DNA of 64,000 nt from NCBI GenBank assembly GCA_021018995.1, contig CM037590.1:108563097-108627096 (forward strand), read 5' to 3'. Made by a program: the position numbers and the translations under genes. Shown one piece after another: positions 21,930 to 33,206 of this stretch. This DNA is from Chloranthus sessilifolius. Its lineage: Eukaryota; Streptophyta; Magnoliopsida; Chloranthales; Chloranthaceae. The notes beneath the pieces were generated by a model. The model saw nothing but the letters and a program-made list of their open reading frames with translations. It did no database searches and had not been told where the DNA came from. The number at the start of each line of letters is the position of its first letter. Within the stretch, counting starts at the first letter, position 1.

Positions 21930-22600
21930 TCCCATTTTTTTATATTCTTTGCAAAGTTTTTTAATACGGTTTGGACAGTACCTTTATTTCCAACCCAAGT
22001 TTCATCATCTTTGATTGTAAATATTTTCTCTTCCTATCGAGTTATTTTTTTGGGTAATTTAAAAAAGTAAATAAATTTGGAGCTTTTTAATAGAAGCACC
22101 TTTATCTACAATTCAGATTCTTCCTCCTCAATTTCGGTTTAGTTGACAGCTTTCAATCACACGATGGAGATCATTTTCATCTCAATATTCGATGCAATAG
22201 ATCTTGAAATCTTGTGCTTACCATTAGATTGTACATCAACCGTGATTTTGGATCACTTTTGATCAAAATCTGACCCTTTTTTTTCACAATATTTTTATGA
22301 CTTCTTTTATAATATTTTTATGGCATCTTCGCTATATTTTTATTTTCTCTTAACTATTTTTTTAAATTCCTTTATTTTTAGTTATAAAAAATGTTATTCC
22401 AACATCAAAATGAAATGAGTATGTTAATGTTAGGGGACTTTAGAAAATGAGGATTCAAAACGGAAAGTATAAGGACCATATACTGGGCGAGAAAATTTTG
22501 TGATTTAGGGATCCTCATAATACTCGGAGCGCATTGTTTTAGTTTATAAAAGTAATTTTACTTCCCTAACCTTCTACATAGTCACTCTTTCACCCCTAGA

Positions 22601-22846
22601 CCCAATACATACCCTAAGCCAGTAAGCAACCTAATCTTCCTTCCAAAATCGCCCAATGTTGGAGACGCCCAGCTTCCAAAATTGCCCAAGGGTGGAGATG
22701 CCAAGCTTCGAAAATCACCCTAGCCCAATACATACCCTAAGCCAGTAAGCAACCTATTCTCCCTTCCAAAATCGCCCTAGGTTGGAGACGGCAAACTTCA
22801 AAAATCTCCCAAGGTTGGAGACGGCTAGCTTCCATCCGATCTTGTG
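22601..22846. repeat. Two-copy 123-bp tandem duplication
   Basis: The block beginning cccaatacataccctaagcc starts at 22601 and 22724. Each copy holds sub-repeats of the form cccaaggttggaga. The stretch from 21930 to 22960 otherwise shows nothing recognisable except AT-rich sequence. Confidence 0.85.
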
Positions 22847-24259
22847 GGGTTCCTAATCATTGAAGGTATCAATCATCGAAGGTGAGTGATCAATCACATA
22901 ATTTACCACTTTATCACTTTAAATATGCATTTACGTGTCAAAAATCAAGCGAGATCATTACTACGAATGAACAAGTCAATGAGCTCAGGGAAGCATAAGC
23001 AGGCCGTGAGGACATCTCGGGTAACTTTACTAGAAGTGTATAAGCAAGCTGTGAGGGCATACTTGATGTCCCCATACTACTAGATGTCGTCGTAAGGTGG
23101 CGGGAGGAGGACAAACTCCTGCTAACCATAGAATATGAGATTTTGATGGTGCATAAATATGACAAAGAGCTCGATCATGGCATCCCGTATCCCCTCTGAG
23201 AAAAAGATTGTTACCCACCCCTTTTGGAAAGCATTAGATACAAACTATTTCCCGCATCACTGAGCCTTTCCTCCCTCTTCTATTTTTATTTCGGACGATA
23301 AACTAGAAGCCTTATAGGATGTTCCTAGAAATGAAACTGAAAATCGATGAATGACGACTGATGCAATCACCTACTATATCTACCATACTTCTCCCTAATA
23401 ACCACGGGCTAGGATGACCACCACCCTAAGATAAAACCTGTAAACAACTGACCTAATAAAAGAGACCTCCCCGGTTTGATGACAGTACGGATCATCTTTT
23501 CTTCAAAACTAACTCACCAAATACCCATGACTGGTTATAGACCTAAAGTGCTCGTCTCAAAACTCAGAAAAGCTTCACTGCATCTTGACGCTGGGGCATT
23601 TTCTTTTTGGATTAGAAGAAGAATCATATCAGAAGCGTCGGCTTTTCCACAAAGAAGATACGAAACGACAAAGTTACCCTCCGAAAAGTGCTACCAAAGA
23701 TACCATACTGCCGATCCTACCACGCTCCAACACTGGGGCATTTTTATTTTATTGTTTTATTATTATTTCTATTTTAGCTATTTGTTTTCCTTGTTGCATT
23801 ATTTTCATTTCTAAAAAAAAAGAGAAAAAAAGAAACAAAAAAAGAAAAAAAGAAAGAAAAAAGAGAGAGCACATATCTATCTTTTGCTACCAGACTCCTG
23901 TCTAAGACACTTACCCCCTTGACAACTAGCAAGGGGGCGAACAAAACTACTGACGGCATTACTCTCACATGTGCAGATACGAAGCAACCTTTAACCATCA
24001 CCGGGCCAGCTTAGGAAGCATCCAAGTCCCAATGACGGTCGATGGCGCTAAAGTAAAAAAGAAAAAACAAAAGTAGATGCAAGAGGTAACTAAAAGAAAC
24101 AGGAGCCAATCAGGTACATCTAAACCAAAAATCTCTCCATATATATATTAAAATCTTTTCATTTCTTTTTATACTTATCACCGAGGGCATCCCCCCTATA
24201 TATACAACACACACCTGCTATGGATACAAACACACACACACACACACACACACCTACTC

Positions 24260-27200
24260 CCTACGTTGTCGCTGAGATGGCTGAGCGCTGCTGTTCCCAG
24301 TATTATCAACTCGGAGGTCCGTAGACTGGTACTCTGAAAATACAATCTCGGCACTCGGAGTCCTCGAAACCTCTAGACGATGAGGCCCTACTACTGAGCC
24401 TCCCTCACTCGTTTGGCTAACAAATCGCCTTGATCGAGAACGAGGAGGATACCTCGCAAGAATATCATGAACGGCCGAATCCCTATGAGCATCATCCCTG
24501 ATACGTTCATGTGACGTGTGCTGAGACTACCCAGCCGAGGAACCCATAGCCCTTGTCTCCGAGCCATCAAGCTTACTAACCATCACTCACTCCTCGCCAG
24601 ACGATACTGCAACCAATAAGTCTTCCTGACTCTGCGTCTCCCCAAGGACTCGTCTCGCCTTGGGAGTGGCGCTCGCTCGCATCGCCTCTAGACGCGCCTC
24701 CTCAAGCTGACAGACCTGCATAACCACGCCAAGTTAAAAGAATATTAATATATATACATGAACCAAATAAGAAACTTTGAAAAGGTAATAGTCATACCAG
24801 ATCCAACCTCTCCTCCAGAAGTCGCCCAACCGTCTCAACAGTCACTGGATCAACAGGAGGCACGGAAGGAACAACGAATGTAGGCGGCTGCAATAAGAAC
24901 AAATAAATACATCAAAAAAATACTATAATGACAAATAAACCACGAACACAATAACTAAAACATACCTGAGTAGGGATAGGAACAGACTCCCGAGGGGGAG
25001 CCTCGGGAGCAGAGTCCGAAATAGCCTGCATAAAGAACCAAACAAACTAACACAAGACATGTTAGAATAAAATAAAGATGAAATAATCGAAATAGAATTA
25101 TGCCACACCAAAAAAAAAACTATGCCTGACTCTCAAGCAGAGGCAAAGAATCCCTCCTCATCTCAAGATACTGATAACCCATGATATTAGTAAGCTACTA
25201 AGAAAATGAAACAATGACACCCAATAAACTAATGCAATGACACAAATAAGATAAAAGATTGAATGGAACTTACCCAATGATCTAGCTCGGCCCGAAGTTG
25301 AGCCATCGCTGGATCCTCCCGACTGGAGGAAGCGACTGAAGACGGATTAAATGCCAAAACAGAACCTCCAGTGGTGAGCTCGACTCTCTACAAATAACAA
25401 TAAACACATTAGTTGGTAAGCTCACAATACTAACAATTAAAAAAACCATGTTTGTAAAGACACCCACCAATCGGTCAATCTCAGATCATAAGTTGGCCTC
25501 CACCTCTCGGCCGACCTGCTGCTGACCGCGTAATAACTCGACCATCGTCGTCTAACGAGCAATCTCATCCTCCCTCGTAGACTGTCCAAAATAAAATAAA
25601 ACAAAACACCACAGCCATGTCAGAACGACTAGAAGGCCAAATCCATATAATATAAAAAAAACATAAATTAACTCACTAGGAGCCGTCGAGTTTCTGCTAG
25701 CTGAGCCCCCAACTCATCCTCCACTGCCCTAGCCTGAGCAACCGAGGAGGCTAAGGAGTTCAGCACCTCCTCATCTGGACGAGGAGCACACCCCATCCTC
25801 TCCATCGCCCTATGGAGAGTGTCTAAATCCCCCTGCAGGCTCGCGGTGAGATGGCCCTGCTCCAACGCAGCCAACCTCTCCCTTAAAGCCGACGCCAACT
25901 CCGACCCATCGATCACGAAAGAGCCACTCCCATGGAAGGGACGTGTGAAGAGGCACCCACCACCCAACGCACTAAACCACCGCACATACTCTTGAGCGTC
26001 TGCCTCGTCACGCGCCCCTGTAACCTTGGTCCCCCAGCTCTAAAATTTGCTACCTGAAGCGCCATCCGCTCCGCAAAATTTCAGCCAGGAGGGCTAGTCA
26101 TCCTCTTCGCCACTCTGTGGTGAATCTCTGGAGGGACTCCCTAAGCGAGCCCCAGCTGCCGTACCACGTGAGATGTGTAGATCCTTTCCACCCTCTCAAA
26201 ATAATGGACCCATATGTCCACATCAAAGAATGGTCGGCCAGACTGAATCACCGGCACGCCGGCATCCTCCTCATTCGCATAGGACCTCCAAATCACCTAC
26301 AACCAAGCAAACAAGCCGACCCCTCAATGAAGACTAGGATTCTAAAACACCAAAATGAAATGAAAAAATATGCATGACGATCTATACTTGTCCCGCGTGC
26401 ATATCCTGAAAGAGGCCTCACGCGGTCTGAAGATTCGAAGACCAACGGCGACCCCTCAATGCCTCCCTCCCCACGTGCATCTATGGAAATGTTAATGTCA
26501 CCTCTAATGGAACTCCCGGACGAAGAAAAGCGAAATGATTATATGCCCAAAACTGAAAAAAAATAACAACAACAACAACGACATGCAAGAAGAAATACTA
26601 AATAGATGTTACCACTAAACGACCTAAAATTAACCAAACTAAAGATATCATGATGCCAATTAACTAAAACTCACCTGGATGAACGGAAGGAAGCCTCTGA
26701 TCGACACGACACCCTATCCTCAATGGTAAAGCTGCTCTAGAGGTGCACCAATGCTGCCGCACCCCACGCATAGGTGAGGACTCGATCCAAGTCCCCGAGA
26801 ACCATAAAAAATAACTCGGTGACACGTCCTCGAGTTGAAGAAGAGAAGAGCACCGCACCAAGGAAGTGCATCAAGAATGCTCGGAGCACCCTATCCGCAG
26901 CCAACCCTGGCTCCACCATGGGCTCCCGACCTGCCACTATCACACAACGCGCCTCATAGGTCACCTTCGCCTCTGAGTGGCACCTTGGGGGGACGATGCC
27001 ACTCGCAAACATATCAAAAAACTAAGTGACTTGAACTACACCTGGCCCTGAGCCGCTCGACCTATACGGCACACCCAAGATCTCCTCACACCTCCAAATA
27101 ATGACCTGCCATCCACCCTGTGATCGGCTCACCCTCAAAACAAAGACCGATGATATGGACCTAGTCCTCCGGAGTCGGTAACATCATGCCTACTGGAAAG

Positions 27201-28028
27201 AGAAGCACTTGATGCTCCTCCCTCCACCTCTCTAGAATCGTCGTGATCAGGCCATGATCAACCTGAAAGTGCTCCAGCTCCAGGATCGGTCTGAAACCAA
27301 AAGACACCAGCCGCACTCGCTGAAACTTTGACAAGGGACGGTACCAAGTATGAGACTCAGAGCAGGCCGAGCTGATAGCCAGCGAAACACAAATAATAAC
27401 AGTAAGACTAACACATACCCATGACGAAAGATAAACGAATTTAGAACTAAAAGCAAGTCAAATATATCCCAAGCACAACAAAAATTTACAACAAATACAC
27501 AAAACGTGATAAGAATAACTGAATAAAAACATGACCAATCTCTAGATGCTGTTATGATGCATGAGTGAGCACACAACCAAGGATCAATGCAGGTTCGACA
27601 TAAGTTAGAAGGGTTTCTAGATCCTAATAAGCCTATGTCTTAACCTAAGCGGCTAAGAAAATGGAAGAACTCTTGCTCATGGTTGCTTACCCGACCTCGA
27701 GCGAAGAAATCCTCTAGTGGGAAGTGTCTGCGATCTCGATGCTCCTCACCCTGGTGCTCCGCGGCCGCTCCCTCAGCTCTCTCACCCTCAGGTATCTCAC
27801 CCTCAACTCTCTCACCCTCATCCTTAGCACCCCTTGCTCAATCTTGAGCACCTCCTCCTTGACCTCTGACTGATCAACCTCTAATACCTCCTCTCCAACT
27901 ACCTCCCCAACATCCACCTCCCCGACAATGTTAGTCCGAGCCTCGGAAGTCTCACCCATCTCTGCCCCTAACATCCTCTCCAACTCAGAAATAGTAATGT
28001 CGTGCCTACCACCACCCTCAGACTCCAT
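24260..28028 (-). pseudogene. Plant mobile domain (PMD) protein gene, antisense in element A
   Basis: Exons on the minus strand, by frame and splice sites: 28028-27691, 27371-26675, 26552-26388, 26296-26054, 26017-25678, 25581-25468, 25387-25274, 25194-25126, 25025-24966, 24887-24798 and 24715-~24587 or further. The PMD signature is clear: ILERWREEHQVLLFPVG, LPTPED, IIGLCFEGEPITGW; then RAFLMHFLGAVLF, LGDLDRVLTYAWGAAALVHL; then IYTSHVVRQLGLA and GVPPEI. A Leu/Glu-rich coiled-coil tail follows (LRERLAALEQGH). Exons from 25678 onward join in phase 0 with GT-AG borders (one GC-AG at 25125). Stops inside exons and a 36-nt gap too short for an intron (26018-26053) show decay. PMD proteins (MAIN/MAIL families) act in TE silencing and gene regulation in Arabidopsis. 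TE-borne PMD genes are known. This copy's function is unknown. Confidence 0.85.
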
Positions 28029-31000
28029 CCTAGAATCAAGAGCTCAAAAAACTAAAGAGAATGAAAGAAACGGCGTCGGAAACGGAAGACCGAATCGCGA
28101 GATATCATAAACACACAAAAATTAGAGCACAAAGAAACAAGTAAACAGAGAATCGAAGACTAACATGGATCGTGCGACGAAAGTGAAAAATTTTGAACTA
28201 TTTATAGGACACGGCTGAATCGCGAGCGTAAATCCAAACTCGTAAATTGATCACGCACCACTCTCATCGCATTTAATTCGGATCACACGACCGGTCTTAA
28301 GAGTGCAAACCAATCGTCGCCTGCCCAAACTAACCCGACTATCTGGTTGCGCGCTGCCTATTGAGCGCATAATCACTTCAAGTGTCCACACAGTGGCGCG
28401 CGAATGCCAATGGTTGCCCATACAGTGACCAGCCACTGCCTTGATCACACGCCTGGTATCCTGCGTTTAATTCGGTTAAACTATAGGAAATTGGCGCTTA
28501 ATAACCTCCTGACGCTCTGAACGCGCGTCCACCCTTTTGTGTACAATTAATTTATGCGCCCGGAGTGAAGCGCACAATTCCCCAGAAACACAAAGAAAAT
28601 GTCCAAGGCAGCACGTTCACAGCCCTGAATTAAGTGATCTTCGATACTAATTATTAGCCTAAACCACGCCCTTGTTAAGCCCGATCTAGAATATTCCAGA
28701 CTTAAAGAAATCTGCACCCCGGTAACTAAAAGAAAATGTTCCAAACTAAGACCAGAATCACAAAAAAATACCCCGACACCGTTTACACACTCCAACCAAA
28801 ACTAAACAAAAATAACTTACCCCAACTAAGGCGAAACTAAACAAAAAAAAATATCCCCAACATCACCTAAACACTCCAACTAGTACCAAGACTAAAAAAA
28901 TGCCCCCATCATCCATTCACTTGAAACTGAACTAAAAAAAAAACTGCTCCAAGAATACCCCAGATCAGAATAGACAAATAAGATCAGACCACATTTAAAT
29001 ACATCAGCATCACACTCAAAACAAATTGAAGCAAGCTACCAAATAAACTAAAATAAACCAAATAGAAACTGCCACAAATGAAAAGAAAAATATAATCACT
29101 CCATAAATAAATAAAATAATTACAAAATACACTGAGGGCATACCCTCTGAATATATAACTTAAAACAAGATACTTAAAATCCACACGTTCAGGCAATGCT
29201 CGAATCCGGATTTATTCGGGAAACTAAAAATCTCGGAGAAGCCCGGAGGGGTGGAGTGCTCTAGACGATTTCTAACAGTAATAACCTCTTCCCCTTGCCT
29301 TGAACCGGCAGAAAAGAAAGAGTGGCTCACGGCAAGCCACCCAGGACCTGCGGGATTCGCCCTTAGAAGCTCACCTTGGAAACCATAACAAGGAAGAGCA
29401 ACTAATATGGGATCTGCAAAGCCTATTGAGGAAAAATAGGCATTGGTCATAAGAATTTTGACCCTGCCTTATCCTTGGGTTTCCTTTCTACCACATTTTT
29501 CTCCTTCATCTCTCTCTAAGCATGGCAGCAATTCGACCGCTACCTTGCATTTTCAATCTCGTCCATTCTCAACAATTCATCCAATAAATACAACTCTTCA
29601 GGTCCAACACCCGGGATACAGAAAAGAAAGGAAGAAAAGACATTAATGAGCAATCTAAGTTAAAACAAAAGAAAATGCCCCAAAACTTTTAATCCCAAAC
29701 TTGAAATAAGATTCAAACCAACAAGAACCCAAAACTTTTAACTCAAACATTTATAAACTATACCTCCTGAATTACCAAATGACAAGTGTCACCCCTTTAA
29801 ACCTTTCTAGTCTAATCAAATCTACAACAAACACATAACCCTTTGAAAGACCACAATCCATGACAAACCTAGATGGACCAATAATCACACAATACTTAAC
29901 CCCCTAAGAAACACCAATCTCCCCAAGTCTAGATAAACCAATATAATTAAAACACCCAACACCCATTTAGAACCTTTGAAAACTCACACCTTTTAAGTCT
30001 CATGTTAAATCAAACAAAAGACTAAAACTCAACTTAAAATCAAACCTTAAACTAGACAAAACTTTAAATAAAAAATAAATTAACAACTCTCTAAAATTAG
30101 ACCTTGACTAGTTTAGGACCAAGAAAATGCCCCTAACAAACCAAACAAAACTAAATAAATCCTCTAAACCAAGCTGAATAAAACGAATTAACCTCGGGAT
30201 AAGCCCTGAAAAAATTCGGAATGAATCCTAAGCTAAACCAAAACTAAGTCGAACAAATCAGATAAATCTAATTAATCCGCTGATAAGCTTAAACGAATAA
30301 ACAAACAAGAACAAAACACAAAAAAACGCCCCTTTATTCATGACTCAGAAGTTTTACAAGTATCACCGGAGGCATACCTCATGAATTTACAACCTAAAAT
30401 GAAAACCTAAAACTTTAACCTATAACCCAAAACAAAGATTGGGTTCAAAACTGAGACGAAGAGAGGAGCAGATTCCCCTTGGAGCGTCCAATCAGAGACT
30501 TTAGGGAGCATTGGTTGGGAAATACATCTCTCCACTTTTTACTCCTCTTCCGCTATCTTCACCTCCTCCACCGCTGCCTCCTTAACGCCACCTTCACTGC
30601 TCCCTAAAAAGGACTGATGTGAAGACACGCACTCTCATTCCCAATACCGCCCACTCCCAGAATAATGCCGTTCATGAGCATCACCTCAGGATGGAGATCA
30701 CGCGAGATAACAAATATAGGAAGAAGCAACATCCCAATCGGACAGTTAGATCGCCCAATATCATTAAAACACGAATTTCAGAACCCAGATATGCAAAAAA
30801 AGTCAAAACTCAAGACTAAATTAGAGAATGAAAAACAAGTGAAAGTTCTATCACTTATATAGACTACGACCTTAATCACGCGCTCAGACACGCGTTTAAT
30901 TTGATCATGCGCTAGGCATGCTGCGCACAATCCAAAACACACATTACCACCCAAGCGCTTAATGAAACCATTACCCGCACCAACTGCGTGACGCTCCGAT

Positions 31001-31269
31001 CGCGTGCACTCCATGAACCGCACAAATTAATCAAACGACACACTGTTGTCGTGTGACCTGAATGGTCAACCGTACACTGACATGGTGATGCTCCGATCAC
31101 ACGCTTATATTATAACCTGTAATATAATCGCACGCACACTCTCACACGCCTAAATGACCCCTCAAGCCCGAGATCGCAAGCCCAAAAATAGGCGTGCAAT
31201 CATATTGAGCGACCTAAAACAGGCGCGTAATGCCTGACTTTGGATGAAATCTACACTCTCACACCTTTT

Positions 31270-31860
31270 TATCCCATCTTGGCCAAAATTCTTCTGTCCC
31301 ATCGCATAGCCTCACAGGCTATTTTGGCAGAAAAGAAAGACCTACTCACCCATCCCATCGCGTACCCATTGCATGAGAAGGAAGCATTGACAACACCCAT
31401 CCCCATCGCGCTAACATGCACACATGAAATATTACCTCAATATCTAGTCCCATCATAATAAATTAACCATACCCTCATGTCCCTTCGCGAGAAGCCGAAA
31501 GTAAATCTCTCAAGGATGCGAGCACGCCACCGCTAACTACGCTCGATCGATATCCCATCACAAATACCACTACCTGAAAAAAAACTCCGATAGCACATGT
31601 GATGCCGTATGATGAAAAGAGGGAAAGCTTGATTGTGACCCATCGCTAAGGCAAAGAGCTCTCTCTCTCTCCCGAATCGATTTCCACGTCCCACCAGGAA
31701 TCACCCAGCATGCAACCAAAGAAAGGGAGAATCTCCAGGTACCATCGCGACATCATGTCTCCCAAGACATCACATCACGACTCCCAAGCCCTGCTACAAC
31801 AGACCTGAAGAGAAGAATTCCCCAAAGTCCCATGGCGATACTACAACACCCCCAATCCTG
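31270..31860. repeat. CCCATCGCG motif cluster in element A
   Basis: Roughly ten close variants of cccatcgcg/ccatcgcga at irregular 20-100-bp spacing. The homologous part of element C (56360-57060) has a similar number, and the motifs remain recognisable while the intervening sequence differs. Confidence 0.75.
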
Positions 31861-33193
31861 CTACAAACTATGCATAACTCAGGTAAGTATCACCCCTAGG
31901 AAAGTACTACCCATTTTTCAATCACTCGATATTGCAAATATATATAGTTAGCTATGATTAAGTCAAATATTTTTAAAATTCGTCTCTCTCTCAACTCACG
32001 AATCACTGTAGTCCTCCCATAAGAGATAATCATGAATACTCGCTAAGAAGGTTAGATGGAGTATCTGGCATGCCAAGTATCATCATGAAAACCACAACAA
32101 CGGTCGGGTCCATAAATCCTATACCGGTGGATCTGATTAGCGACATCTTGGAAGCCACATTTTTTTATTGTTTTACCATCGAATTGATCTTAAGTTAAAA
32201 TCCCTAAAATTTCAAATTTTCAAAACCCCTTTATTTAAAAAAAAAAACCTTTACTTCACAAAATAAAAATAAACAAAAAAAGAAAAAAAAAGAAAAAGAG
32301 GAGAAGAAAAGAAGAACAAAGCAACAAGATAAATAGGCCCGATTCACTTGTCTTTAAATATAAAAAAAAAACCGATTAAGTGCCCCACCACCCGCACAAT
32401 AAATTACACTTAAACCTGACCTTTAACTCCTAAGAACCCCTGAACTCGCAATCAAGCACATATTCCACTGCGCAGAATTGGATTAAGCGCACACTCCACT
32501 GCACAGAATCATTTATTTAGACACATTAGGACTGAAATTCCCCAACTAAGACCCCTGAACTTGCAATCAAGCGCATACTCCACTGTACGGAATCATTTGT
32601 TCAGACACATTAGGATTAGAATTTCTAACTTAGAGGCCGACTCCAGATGAATCAAGCACATATTCCACTGCACATAATTTGATTGAGCACACCTCACAAG
32701 ACCCCCACTTTATTTACCAGCCCAAACCGGCCATTCCCCTGGGAAACTGAATATTGAGTATATTTAATCTCAGAACTTATAAACACCTATTGGAAAAAGA
32801 ATGCCTAATGCACATTGGTGTGAGCAATGACGCGCCCGGTCTGACATGACTTGCAAAAGCCTTCGATATTACATGATACTTCATTTTATCTTTATCGGTC
32901 CCTGGGCCTTGTTTTGGATATTTGATTGATACCTCGATTACGTAAAATCCCTCTGTTAGCCCGTGCCATGCGGCAAGATGCGCCATGCACCCATAGACCG
33001 GGAACGTGCCCTTCGACAGCTACCATTTGCCCTTCAAATACTCCATTTTAGCTTGCACTGATAGATAAGAAAGTCAAGCTTGTCATCTCAGTATCACCAA
33101 TTCACATTTGTGATTTCCCAAGAGAAACGAGAAGACACCTCGAATGAGGGGTGTTTACTTCTTCGACGTGTTCTTTCTTTGCAAGAGTGCGTC

Positions 33194-33203
33194 GAAGAGG
33201 GGC
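33194..33203 (+). other. Polypurine tract of element A
   Basis: gaagaggggc followed three bases later by the LTR start tgtagacacc. The same arrangement occurs at 58211-58220 and, inverted, at 62741-62750. Confidence 0.85.
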
Positions 33204-33206
33204 ATC

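Larger units (their letters stand above)
28029..33206. other. Element A internal non-coding region
   Basis: No convincing gene. It contains repeated blocks with 'ggaggcataccYcNtgaat' (~29125, ~30355; compare 24170), GCGC-TAATT motifs (28210-28560, 30860-31230), many CCCATCGCG motifs (31270-31860), and a segment (31880-32200) nearly identical to 57120-57420 in element C. Short minus-strand open stretches at 31023-30590 (SSEGGVKEAAVEEVKIAEEE) recur in C at ~55650 and could be a further antisense exon. Confidence 0.6.

Noticed and set aside
22260-22560. Further LTR or gene between the MITE and element A
   Set aside because: AT-rich, with no termini, motifs or open frames that I can support.
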